From contig JAJEKV010000096.1 of assembly GCA_021234155.1 (NCBI GenBank), positions 752,010 to 816,009 of the forward strand: a stretch of 64,000 nt of DNA, read 5' to 3'. A model generated the notes under the pieces. It did not search any database, was not told where the DNA came from, and was given only the letters and a program-made list of their open reading frames with translations. Source of the stretch: Isoetes taiwanensis (lineage: Eukaryota; Streptophyta; Lycopodiopsida; Isoetales; Isoetaceae). Numbering within the stretch: position 1 is the first letter of the stretch; each line of letters begins with the position of its first letter. Both the position numbers and the translations under genes were made by a program. Shown here in pieces: positions 11,903 to 22,006 of the stretch.

Positions 11903-13031
11903 CTAGATCCTCCAAGTCTTCATACTAAACAAAACATCAGTAAGATAAGAGCTAGGATCCTTAGATTTATGAGTTACCTGAATGTCTATATCATAATCTT
12001 GCACTTTGCAAGCCCACCTGCATAGTTTGGCTTTTTGTGGTTTTTTTGCAAAGAGTAGGGGCAGTGGATTTTGCTTCATGTACACTTGAGTCTTGCCATT
12101 TTGGATCAGGTGGCCCTGTTCGTCAAATAAATACATCAAAGCTGCTGCACTCTTCTCAAGCCTAGCATACCTCATTTCAGTATCAGACCATATTTTGCTA
12201 GAAAAGGTCACACTGTTGTCTCCCTGCATTAAAGCAAGGCCTACAGCCTTTTTGGTCACACTCAGGTAGGCTTGGAATGGCTCAGACATGTTTGGTGGCT
12301 TAAGCAAAGTTGATTTGCATATTGCCTCAATAATTGCCTCAAAGGAATCTTGGCATGCCTCAGTCCACTCTACAGGTATGAACTTGCTTTTTTTTTTTTG
12401 AGAATTTCTTCCCTTTGGTCAAGTTTGTAATGGGATGAACTGTGTGAGAGAAATGTGGCACATACATCCTTAAGAAACTTGTCATGCCTAGAAAGCTTTT
12501 AACTTGTCTGATAGTCTTGGGTGGTGCTAAGTTCCTAAGAGCTTTGATTTTGCTTTTTGCCACCTGAATCCCTTGATCTGAGACCTCATGTCCAAGTAGA
12601 TCCCCTTTTGAGAAAAAGAAGATGCATTTCCTTGGGTTTAAGCTCACTTCTCTTTTCCTGCACAAAGAACAGAGTTGTGTGAGATAAGTCATGTGATCTT
12701 CTAGCTTAGTATTGATACAAAGATCATCCAAATAAACTCTGAACAAATTAGGAGCCATATCCTTGAAAATTGTGTCCATTGCTCTTTGAAATGTGGCAGA
12801 TGCATTCATGAACCCTAAGGGCATTCTCTTCATGGCAAAAGTCCCCCAAGGTGTGACAAAAGATATCTTGGCTTGATCTTCTTCTTTGATACTGATTTGG
12901 TTAAAACCTGAGAAGCCATCCAAGAATGAATAAACCTCCTTTCCTGCTACTGCCTACAACACTTCCTCAAGAAACGGCAGAGGATAGCAGTCCTTCATTG
13001 TTGCTTTGTTCAAATCCCGGTAATCAATACA
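11903..13031 (-). pseudogene. Gypsy reverse transcriptase C-terminal part and RNase H
   Basis: The RT begins at the Helitron junction with CIDYRDLNKATMKD, then has a stop replacing a residue in the LEEVL*AVAG stretch, DGFSGFNQI, TPWGTFAMKRMPLGF, and the catalytic YLDD. The thumb follows (QVKSFLGMTSFLR). A run of ten or more T on the plus strand near 12390 marks a frameshift into WTEACQDSFEAI and the Gypsy RNase H (AYLSVTKKAVGLALMQ, YARLEKSAAALMYLF). The usual first RNase H aspartate is replaced, as is common in Tat/Athila elements. Its missing N-terminal RT half is at 14857-15954 beyond the Helitron. Confidence 0.9.
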
Positions 13032-14856
13032 TCTTATATTATAAAATTATACCGTATGTCCGTTGTGAATGGTGCCCTAGATCGGACGGTTGAGGATTTG
13101 ATGGATCAACATTGAAGATGACGTGTGCGTGTTTTCAACCAAAATTTCATCTTGACCGTTGCTTCAATACGATTTGCACAATCCGACAGTTAAAGGATTG
13201 AAGGGAAAAGGGAAAAGGGAAGGGAAAAAAGAAACTGAGAAAAAAAAGGGAGGAAAAAGGGAAAGGGAAAATGAAAAGGGAAAGCAAAGGGGCATGGAAA
13301 AGGTAAAGGGAAGAGAAAGGGGGAAGGGGGAGAGCAAAAATGACACTGAGAAGGAAAAGGGTGAGGAAAGGTAGAAAAGCGAAGGGAAAGGGAAAAGGAA
13401 AAGGAGGGGAAAAGGGAAAAAGGGCATGGGGAAAGGAGGAAGAGAAAAGGAGGAAAAGAGACGCGGAAAAAAGGAAGAGAGAAAGGAGGGAGGACACAGG
13501 AAAAGGGAAAAGGGAAAAGGAAAAGAACACAGGACGGAGGAAAGGTAAGGAAAAAGACTACGAGAAGAGGGAAAGGGTGGGCAAAGGGAAGAAAGAAAGG
13601 GCACTGTAAAAAGGGAAAGAGAAATAAAGGGAAGCAAAAAAAAGACATGAGAAAAAAGAAAAGGAAAAATAAAAGAAAAAGGAGGTGGACGAGAGGGAAA
13701 TGGAAGGGAAAAGGGCACGAAAAAAAGCAGAAGAGAGAAAGGGTTGGGAGAGGAGGAAAAAGAAAGGGAAAAAGGCCATTGGTAAAAAAGAATTCAAAAG
13801 AAAATGGGGAAGGGGGAAAGGGAAGCGAAGGGGGTGGGATGGGAGAAAAGTAAAATAAGAAAAGGTAAAAGGAAGAAGGGAATGTGAAAAGGGGAGGGCA
13901 AAAAAAGGAAGGGGGAGATAGAAAAAGGGAAAAGCGAGAAGGGGGAAATGGAAAAGGCAAACGTGAAAAAAGGGGAAAAAAGCAAATAGAAAAAGGCAAA
14001 AGGGAACAAAAAGGGGCTAAAATGGGAAAATAGAAAGGGGAGGTGAACGAAAAGGAAGAGCAAAATAGAAAAAGTAAAAGAGAAGGAAAAGAGGGAAAAG
14101 GGGGGGGAGGAGGAAGAAGAGGAAAAATGTGAAGAAAGGGGAAAAGAGGATCGAAAAAAAGCATGGGAAAATAGAAGAGAAAAGGGACATGGGAAATAAG
14201 GGAAGAGGGAAAAGGTGAGGAAAGGGGGAAAAGGAAGGAAAAATGGACATGGAAAAGGGGAAAGAGCAAAAAGAAAAAAAGAGGGGGGAAAGGAAGGGAA
14301 AAGGGCACTAGAAAAAAAGGGAAGACTAAGGGGGGGAAAAGAGGAAAAAAATGAAGGGAAAAGGGGGAAAAAAGAAAAGGTGGGGAGAAAGAAAGGGAAA
14401 AGGGAAAGGAAAAAGAAAGGGAAAAGGGAAAGGAAAGGGGGAAGAAAAACTTGCAAAAAAGGGAAGGAGGAAAGGAGGAAGAGGGAAATGGGAAAATGGA
14501 GGGGGGAAAGGGCACAGAAAAAGCGAAAAAAGGACAACCATAAATTGGAGAAAGGGGAAGGGGAAAATAGAAAAGAAAAAACAGGGAAGCAGAAAACAGA
14601 AAAGGGAAATGAGGAAAATGGAATAATGGAAAAAGAAAAAAGTAAATTGAAAAATATAAAAAAGGAAAAGGGGCAAGGGAAAAATAGAAAAAAAAAAGTA
14701 AAGGCAAGGGAAAAGAGAAAAGGTAAGGGGAAGTGGAAAATGTGGTCAAATGCTCTTAATTATCTAATTTTAAAAGCGTGAATTCATTTAATGATTGCTC
14801 CAGTATATCGTTTACAGTTCCTAGCTATGCCCAGCAACGCTGGGCACCTTAACTAG
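13032..14856 (+). mobile_element. Non-autonomous Helitron, complete, with internal polypurine tract
   Basis: Starts TCTTATATTATAAAATTATA at 13032. It ends with an 8-bp stem hairpin (TGCCCAGC, loop AAC, GCTGGGCA; 14828-14846), then CCTTAA and the terminal CTAG at 14853-14856. The flanking bases are A at 13031 and T at 14857. Removing the element rejoins the Gypsy RT frame exactly (TIR then ICIDYRDLN). The 1.5-kb interior (13200-14740) is almost pure G/A on the plus strand, made of irregular GGGAAAA-type units. No Rep/helicase is encoded. Long open frames here on both strands reflect low complexity, not genes. Confidence 0.9.
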
Positions 14857-15954
14857 TATCCTAATGGTTTTGTTCTTTTTCTCAACAGGTACAATGCAAG
14901 ACAACTAGTCAGGGTTAATTATTTCCTTTATGACTCCAGCATCTTTCATTTTGAAGAGTTCTTCCCTAATGAGATCTAACAAAGAACTGTTAATTCTTCT
15001 AAGTTTTTGCACAACTGGTTTTGATTTCTCTTTTATCTTAATCTCAAAGTCACAAACACTCTTGTCAACTCCTAACAATTCCTTATAATCCCAAGCAAAA
15101 ACATCATTCCAAGTGTCAAAAAAACTTACAAATGCTTCCCTCTCCTCTTCTTTGAACATGTCTCCTACATATAAAACCCTATCTTCATTGTTTTTGTTTA
15201 CCTTGATTTCCCTTACCTCTTTTTCAGAGCTTGCATTGATTACCAAGATTGGATAGAGTTGTTGAAGCTCCTCATCCTCCAGATCTTCCTCCTTGATGGC
15301 TCCTTCAGCTAGATGTTCCAGAAGTACATCTCTGCATAGGGAATCTGCCTCAGAGTTAAGCTCTCTAGGTATGTGTTGCAATTCCCAGGTTGTGAACTTT
15401 GCTAGTGCCTCCAATGTTTGATCATTGAGTTTTACCATTTCTTCATGTTTTGCCTGATATTGCCCTTCAATCTGCCTGCATATGAATTGTGAATCTCCAA
15501 AGATAACAAGGTTAGTAACACCTAAATGGTTAGCTTCTTGAAGACCTGCAATTAGTGCCTTATATTCTGCCATGTTTGAAGTTAGATTCTGATAGATCCT
15601 CCCTATCTTGGCTAGCAATCTGTTGTCTTTGTCTTTTATGATTGCAGCAGATGAAGCAATGCTTAGTCTTTTTGATACACCCCCATCAAACCACATATAA
15701 GCACTCACTTCCTTTTGCATACTTTTGTGCACCTCCAAGGGCAGGTTTTCTTTTACAAGATTTACTTGTGGGTTACAAGGTGTATCTCCTCCTCTAGTCT
15801 CAATAAAATATTCTCCAATCTGCCTGGAAATCAACATCTCCTCTTGAATGAAGTGGTAAGACTCATACTCACCTAGTTTGTTGAAAAGTGTAACAGTCCT
15901 TCTGCCATCCGAGATAGTACATTCTCCTTTTGACCAAACTGACCTTGCATCCAC
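14857..15954 (-). pseudogene. Gypsy pol: extra RNase H followed by RT N-terminus
   Basis: From the N-terminus it reads AYMWFDGGVSKR (DGG), NMAEYKALIAGL (E), IFGDSQFICRQI (D) and RELNSEADSL (late D), which together make a full type-I RNase H with its four acidic positions. After an acidic linker comes the RT leader (DVFAWDYKELLGVD, LRRINSSLLDLIREEL). A stop follows INPD at 14905 where a CAG codon is expected, then CIVPVEKKNKTIR up to the Helitron junction. An RNase H between protease and RT is unusual. The plant Tat elements I know of carry their additional RNase H downstream of the RT/RNase H block. Confidence 0.85.
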
Positions 15955-15978
15955 AGTTGATAGCCATCTTCTCCCTAA

Positions 15979-16434
15979 TTATAAGTCATAAATTTCTGAC
16001 CTTTCATTAGCTCCCTCAAATGCCACCACAACAAAATTAGCAGCTACCTTGATTCCTTCAATATCAATTGCTACATCACTCACCATGCCTACATGATTGA
16101 TTCTTGAGTTGGAGAAGGATTTTAGGATCATAGGGGCCTTTTTGTCCACCTCCAATCCACTTAGTTTCATAATATGATGTGGCATGACATTCAAAGGTGA
16201 TCCCCCATCTAACAATACCTTGTTTAGGATCTGATTACCAACTTTTGCTGTGCAGGTGAAGGCACCAGGATCATGCTCTTCTTGTCTTAGCATTTGCTCA
16301 GCTATATGATTAGTAAAAACAACTTGCTCTTCTCTGGTGAGGTTTACCTGCTCTTCTTTAGACATATCTACAACTTTTTCTTTATAAGAAGGAGCAATTC
16401 TTAGCAAAGTCAATAGATCTACACTGATTATCAA
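15979..16434 (-). pseudogene. Gypsy aspartic protease
   Basis: A retropepsin-like domain (FTCTAKVGNQILNKVLLDGG, then SPLNVMP) with the D-G-G-S form of the active site typical of plant Gypsy proteases. The second conserved region appears as FVVVAF. A stop separates it from gag (16441) and from the downstream pol frame (15954), so the polyprotein is now broken into pieces. It would process Gag-Pol. Confidence 0.8.
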
Positions 16435-16440
16435 CTTGCT

Positions 16441-17673
16441 TTAGTTTCTGCACTTCTGGTCCATGAGACTCAAACTCTGCTTCTTTGCCGGGTGCAATGA
16501 ATTGCTTTCTTCCTGCAAATACCTGATGGATGCACTAGGCTCAGGTCTTGGAAAACATCTTTCATCCTGCAAAAACTTAACAGATGCACTTGGCTCAGTA
16601 GCCTTAGCCTTTTCTTGCCTAGCAAAATATTCTTTAACACTACATTTATCTTCATAGTGTCCTATAGCTTTGCAGAAAGTACAAAGAGGGCATTCCTTAC
16701 CATAATGCCCTTTCTTACCACATTTTAGGCATGTCCTATACCAGCAATAATCTGAAGAATGGGTGTTTCTGGTGCAGTGAGCACAGGCTGGGTAAACTCT
16801 CCTTTCTGGTTGGCTGGCCTTCATTTCCATGAGTTGTTTGGTTACCTCAGCTAAAGCCTCAGTGATTTTGTTGAGATTTGCTCTCATGTCTGACTCAAAA
16901 CAGTTTGCATCATCAGTCTTAGTTTTTTTCTTCTCCTTTTGAATGGCATAGACAGGTACAGGGGCAGATCCTATGTATTCTTGATCATAATCAGGAAAAA
17001 AAGGGTCATTTGAAGCTTGTAGGTCATCAGGGAGGTAGGCTAACATTTCAGAGGCTTCAATGGATCTCGTGAAAGCTTTGTGTATGGTGTCAAAACCTTC
17101 TTGCCTCTGCAGCTTCAGCATTTTTCTGTAGACTCGAGGTCTGCTGCTTAATCCCCTGATAAAATAGGCAACCAAATGTAAAGTGTGGTTAGATACCTTG
17201 TGCACTTGGCACTTGATAAGATAGCAATTAAACCTCTCAACATATTGGTGAATTGTTTCACCATTTTTGATGTGAAAGTTCTGCAGCTCAAAGACTAAAT
17301 CTTGTGGCTCAAGAAGCTTACCAAACCTGGCTAAGAATTTCTTGACAATTTCCTCCCAAGTGTTAGCACCATCACTAATCACATACTCTAACCAAGCTCT
17401 AACTTCCTCATTCTTAAAGCATTTCATAAATTCAGCAAACTTACTCCCTTTCTTGTAGCCACATTCTTGATAATATTCTTCAAAGGTCTTCAGAAAGTTA
17501 TTGGCATTGATGCTTGGACCAAAAGTGGGGACAGGAGTAGGAATATTCAGCTCAAAATATGTGCAAGGCATGCCTGAACCATTTGCCAGTGTGACATGTG
17601 GTATTGATGATGATTTAGGGTTTTCTGGTGACTCAGTATGTTCAGCAGCATCAACAATTCTTCTAGGAGCCAT
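16441..17673 (-). CDS. Gypsy gag (capsid/nucleocapsid)
   Basis: Open from MAPRRIVDAAEH (17673) to 16441. The frame is open further upstream, but that part is the primer-binding site and leader, so 17673 is the preferred start (a second ATG is at 17685). It carries a retrotransposon gag core (EEVRAWLEYVI, WEEIVKKFLARFGK, FHIKNGETIHQYVERF) and two knuckles near the C-terminus (CLKCGKKGHYGKEC, CTFCKAIGHYEDKC). This is the only Gypsy ORF that looks uninterrupted. It would form the virus-like particle and bind the RNA. Confidence 0.85.
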   Translation of the reverse strand: MAPRRIVDAAEHTESPENPKSSSIPHVTLANGSGMPCTYFELNIPTPVPTFGPSINANNFLKTFEEYYQECGYKKGSKFAEFMKCFKNEEVRAWLEYVISDGANTWEEIVKKFLARFGKLLEPQDLVFELQNFHIKNGETIHQYVERFNCYLIKCQVHKVSNHTLHLVAYFIRGLSSRPRVYRKMLKLQRQEGFDTIHKAFTRSIEASEMLAYLPDDLQASNDPFFPDYDQEYIGSAPVPVYAIQKEKKKTKTDDANCFESDMRANLNKITEALAEVTKQLMEMKASQPERRVYPACAHCTRNTHSSDYCWYRTCLKCGKKGHYGKECPLCTFCKAIGHYEDKCSVKEYFARQEKAKATEPSASVKFLQDERCFPRPEPSASIRYLQEESNSLHPAKKQSLSLMDQKCRN

Positions 17674-17697
17674 GAGTTCCAACATCCAGGTGATGTG

Positions 17698-17715
17698 ATC
17701 TCGGTAGGACCTCCA
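17698..17715 (-). promoter_or_regulatory. Gypsy primer-binding site
   Basis: Two bases after the 5' LTR (element orientation) comes TGGAGGTCCTACCGAGAT. It begins TGG and fits the complement of the 3' end of a plant tRNA-Gln as I recall it (from memory, not searched). Confidence 0.55.
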
Positions 17716-17718
17716 AGA

Positions 17719-20248
17719 TGTTGAAGGCGTACCTGGCAAACCTTCAACTTAGTGGTTGAGAACCTTTAGGTTGCTTGAGGCAACCAATTTGTGGCCCAAT
17801 CCCTGCACAAATCAACTCAAACTAGCTTGTGAACAGTCTGTCCCTGAACAAGAAAAAACTGTCTGCCAAAAACTGTTTGCCAAATGAAGTGGGATGATTG
17901 GTTTTTGTTGGGAAAAACTGCAATTGATGCTCAAGGGAATCCAGAAGATGCTTGCAAAAGTCAGAGGCAAATGGTTGACCAGAGCTAGGTGAAGAATAGC
18001 TTCCTGACCGGGTCAATTTTTGGTCAATAACCCTGGCAGAGAGCTAAAATTTGCAGATGAGAATTTATGAGCAAATTTTTTGGATTTCTTTCTTTGCCAC
18101 TTTCAACCTAACCTAAAGAACACGTGCATCATGTAGAAACAACAGAAAGTATGCACTGATGTACACAAATGCCATTTTTATAGATTTTTTGTGACAGTCT
18201 ATAACAGAGATAAAGAAGAGGTTTTGGATTGTGGCTTAACACGACTTTTTAGCTTTTAAATGAAGGAGTTGGCTTACAAAAGATGAAAATATGCTTTAGA
18301 TGAATGAATCCTAGTGTAAAATGCTATTTGACTAGACCTTTTTTGGTTTTTTGAGGAATTTATCACTGACCTGATAATGCAATATTGAATAAGCACTCTA
18401 GATTGGGATTTGAGTTAAAACAACTTATACAAACCATAGTTGCTCTTATAGTTGAGATTCCAGCACTGCTACAGCACAAGTAGAACCAGCAAGATTCGAT
18501 CTTCAGGAAAAAGCAAGATACAATCTTCACCAACTTCAAATTTTCATTCAAAGGAGCCTTCAAGGATTACAATGAGAGAATTTCCCAGTGATTTGACATG
18601 GAGAAATTCATATAATGAAAGAAACAAAGGTAATACATATCTTCAAATGATAATAAAGGACTTTATTGCACCAGATCTTCAAGAAATCTGACACAAGGAG
18701 GCAGTACAGGGCAAATAGAGGTCATTCCCAACAGTAGCATGCTAGATTAGATCACTCAAGGCGCTGGGGTGCTCGAAAATCTTCTGAAACCTCATTGATC
18801 CCTTAAATTTGACAATTTCTGGTCGGTACTTGATAAGGCGGATCGGTTTTTGCCTGTTCTGCCGGTAAATACCTTCTTGATCTGCAAGTCAATCGGTTGT
18901 TGTGTTGCAATCATGATTTCTTCCTCAAAATGAAGTCCCCTCTTTTCGAATAATCCCCTTTAGCGTGGCCTTGTCTTGTCTGACAGCAATAAATGAGTTT
19001 TAACCATTCTTAGCGAGATTCTTGGCATCAAAGGGCTAAATCCGGCCGGTTTAATCATGATTTGCCAGTTAGTTGGGCTGATTTCTCGGACCTTGCCATG
19101 ATTTTAGGGTTCTTCACGAAAATAGAAATATCCCACAGGCGTTTGACGAAAAATGAGCTCGTGGGATTTCCACGCGGTTGAATATGGTTGGGTGGGACAT
19201 GACATGGATTTTTGGGGGGTAATTCAAGCCAAATGTTAGCACAAATAGGGTAGGGTGCGCATCCCAAGAACCACTAAAACTAGGGCTAGATGTGGTCAAA
19301 ATGAGAATCTTTGACCACCATTTTGTATGATTTTTTATGGGCTTTCAGATGGAGAGAACAAATTTTGAAAATAGGCAACTTCATTTTTGGGCCTTTTTTC
19401 CATGATGTACAAGGCCATGTGGCATATGGGTGATGACTTGGCAAATGGTGATGATGTGGCATGGTGAGGTGGAAGGCAAGGTGTCAAAGAAATTTTCCTT
19501 AGGTAAAATATTGATGAAGTGTAACAAAATGTGGGTGATACGTGTTGGGTGAGTTGGTGATGATGTGGATGATGTGTGCATGACTTTTGAAGGTGAGGTG
19601 GCACTAGATATTGATTTTTTTTCGACTAGTCACTTAGGTCTTAGGGATTTGACCTTTGACCCATACTTTGGTCTAGAATTGGAGATGTAATGGACTTGTG
19701 GAGCTTCTTTCCTCTTTCTTTTTCCTTTTTTTTAGAGAGAGAGTGGGCTTTTAATGACTTGTCAAGTGCATGGTAATGGATCATGATGTGTGTGTGTGAT
19801 GTACATGGTGCATGTGTATGGAATATGTGGTGTGTGAGATTTTGCCCTAGGGAAAAAGACTTTGAGCCATGGAAATATGATGAATGAGATGAAGGATGGG
19901 TATGAGGAATGAGTATGGATGTGAGCAATGCCTTTTTGAACCAATATCTCTAATATAGTGTGAAAATCTCAAAAGGTGGCAAGACAACATACTTTTTTGG
20001 GGGTCCTCCAATCTTTGACTCGGGGTCTTCTCTCTTTGACTTCTCTTCCAACCTTTGACTCAAGTCTTGCTTTCTTTTGCTAACTTGAATGGTTCTTTGA
20101 ATGTTCTCTATTGGTCTTCAACTTGGTGTAAAGATTTGTCTTCATACCTAAACAATGAGCTCCAAATGGAAATGTCTTGCAAATGTGTTTTGATCTTCTT
20201 GTGATTTCTTGTGAAGTTGCTCTTACATGCTGCCACAAGGTGGCAGCA
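17719..20248 (-). repeat. 5' LTR of the Gypsy element (2.53 kb)
   Basis: Uninterrupted LTR bounded by TG (17719-17720) and CA (20247-20248) on the plus strand, directly followed by the GCTGT target duplication. It is long for a plant Gypsy LTR, which again fits Tat-type elements. It contains the undisturbed LINE target site at 18735-18745. Minus-strand transcription would start inside it. I could not fix a single TATA box. Confidence 0.9.
20228..20248. repeat. Perfect hairpin at the LTR terminus
   Basis: The last 21 bases of the LTR are a 9-bp inverted repeat (TGCTGCCAC / GTGGCAGCA) around a 3-nt loop. The same hairpin is kept in the other LTR at 10058-10078. Confidence 0.85.
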
Positions 20249-20380
20249 GCTGTGATTATGAGGTAGGTGGAAGATGGAAGATTCTCATACATACTATCCC
20301 GGAATAACTTCCTTAGATACACATCACTCCGTGCATTATCAATGCATAAACATAAGATGACATATTCAACAAAACTTAGA
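20249..20380 (-). pseudogene. NLR copy A, 5' part (kinase-2 region)
   Basis: Continuation of copy A beyond the Gypsy element, with GCTGT duplicated at the join. The minus-strand frame gives the kinase-2-like stretch and RKLFRDSMYENLPSSTYLII (RNBS-B lead-in), matching 43170-43299 of copy C. The probable exon start is at 20380 after an AG acceptor. Further upstream is AT-rich intron-like DNA. Confidence 0.7.
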
Positions 20381-21150
20381 CTTATTTAGATTTAATAGAT
20401 AGCACTTCAAAGATGCCATTATAAGAATACATGTATTGTTTAATTTTTCTTGATTGTTATAATTTTTATAAGTTTTAATTACCTATTAAATTACCTATTT
20501 TAAATTACCTATTAAATTACCTATTTTTATAAGTCTTTAAATTACCTATTTTAATGGTTATCAAATTATAAAATCTATTTTCAAACTAATTTTATCTATT
20601 TAAAATTAGATTTTTCAAATAAAATTTCAATTTTAAATCTAAAATTTAGAAATCATGATAATTTTTAAATGATATTCGATGATTTCATTGATAATAAAAA
20701 TTTCACAATTTACAAATTCTTACGCTTTTGAAAACACTTCAAGAAAAGTTTTAGGTCGAAATTAATTAAATGATAAAGTTAATGGTTTAATAATAACTAT
20801 TAAATCATTTATTATTGATGAAATAAAATACATTAAAAATTAATCAATAATAAACTTCAATTTTTTCTTTTAAAAACATAAACATAATTATTCATAATTT
20901 AAACATAAACGTAATCATTTAATTAAATTGAATTTAAAACTTTCTTTAAATATTTGAAAAAAAATGAAATTTTAATCATACAGAGTTTATCTTAGATGAA
21001 AATTTAATTCTAAATAAACTAAAGTGAAAATTAGTTTAGAAAGCAATTTTATGCTTCAGTAACCATCATACTTTTATCAATAAGAGTAAAAATACATATA
21101 ATCTTATCATGGCATCCTTGATTTGAATAAATCCAATTTTTCTTGAATAC
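20381..21150. repeat. AT-rich intron-like unit of NLR copy A
   Basis: Strongly AT-rich DNA without frames. Homologous segments follow copy B (22007-22480 plus 28299-28570) and copy C (43300-43890). The order and spacing are conserved, so it is the duplicated intron/upstream region of the NLR unit. It ends at a tandem-duplication junction near 21150, after GAATACGTC, where copy B begins. Confidence 0.7.
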
Positions 21151-21156
21151 GTCTGA

Positions 21157-22006
21157 TTAAGAATACGAATATAAACTGAAAAAGCAAAAACAAGCATAGG
21201 AGGAAGGAGTAAAAATTACATCAATTGATTGAGGCATAGGTTGGGAATCAATCAAGTACATCCACCTCCTATCATGCGCATGTTTACGTGCAATGGGAAC
21301 GAATAAATCATGACAACTTACCATGGAGTCTTCAGTTTCCTCAATAATTGATTCTTCCCGAAGGCAATTCAAGCAGGATTCAACTCCATCACTTCTAAGA
21401 AGGGCATATCTTGTATGTTGATATGGTCTGCCACGCCAAAATATCACTGCATCTATGAAAGCTTCAATAACTTCTGCTTTTTGGATTTCAATACTTCCTC
21501 CAAGGATAGAGAATATTTCATCCTCAGAATCTGAATTGGAAAGAGTATCGCGTGCCATTTTTATAAGCTCTGCCACCTGTTTCCAATGATGTCTCTTTGA
21601 CGGATGACTCTTAAAGTGAGTGGCATATACACGAAGACCATCACAGGATTTGACTATTTCTTTTACTAGCTCATCATTTAGGAAGTCGCCTGGCCTTTCA
21701 CCTATTTGCCTAGACAATTTTTCTGTTGTGTCTTGTGGCATCTTATTAAGAGTATACACCTTTCTCCCATGACCTATTGGTCTCCGTGGACGTTAAAAAA
21801 CTATTCTATTCTATTCTTCTGTCTTATTCCAAGAGAATATGCTCGTAAAGCATTATGCAACCCACTTTGAACGTGCTATGAATATGAGGTAGGTGGAAGA
21901 TGGAAGATTTTCATACATACTATCCTGGAATAACTTCCTTAGATATGCATCACTCTATGCATTATCAATGCATAAACATAAGATGACATATTCAACAAAA
22001 CTTAGA
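21157..22006 (-). pseudogene. NLR copy B (NB-ARC fragment)
   Basis: Minus-strand NB-ARC exon from a probable AG acceptor at 22006 down to the duplication junction at 21157. It encodes the kinase-2 region, then is broken by a ~50-bp LINE tail (21765-21815), then QDTTEKLSRQIGERPGDF, CDGLRVYATHF, the ARC2 helices, and SCHDLFVPIARKHAHDRRWM. Compared with copies A and C, the GLPLALRV box has lost PLAL (12 bases, in frame). This removes a core ARC motif, so the domain would not fold normally. It is truncated at the 3' side by the junction. Confidence 0.75.
21765..21815 (+). mobile_element. Very short 5'-truncated LINE 3' end with (TTCTA)n tail
   Basis: About 50 bp absent from copies A and C. It reads CCATGACCTATTGGTCTCCG, then TGGACG and a CTATTCTATTCTATTCT tail. 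The GGTCTCCGTGGACG core and pentamer tail also end the LINE fragment at 46474-47265. A TTCT repeat flanks it. It interrupts NLR copy B. Confidence 0.75.

Larger units (their letters stand above)
2592..20248 (-). mobile_element. Ty3/Gypsy LTR retrotransposon (Tat-like), complete but inactivated, with nested insertions
   Basis: The 5-bp target duplication GCTGT lies at 2587-2591 and 20249-20253. Both LTRs are present: the right one (17719-20248) is the 5' LTR in element orientation and the left one (2592-10078) is the 3' LTR. Coding order on the minus strand is gag with zinc knuckles, aspartic protease, an extra RNase H, RT, a degenerate Gypsy RNase H, and integrase. The degenerate RNase H (AYLSVTKKAVG) and the additional RNase H point to the Tat group. 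Nested inside are a LINE (3406-8632) and a Helitron (13032-14856). Without them the element is about 10.6 kb. Several stops and frameshifts mean it is not autonomous now. It sits inside an exon of NLR copy A. Confidence 0.92.

Noticed and set aside
13164-14781. Long open frames on both strands (up to 519 codons)
   Set aside because: They are translations of a polypurine/polypyrimidine tract inside a Helitron (only K, G, E, R or F, P, L, S), open because stop codons are rare in that composition.
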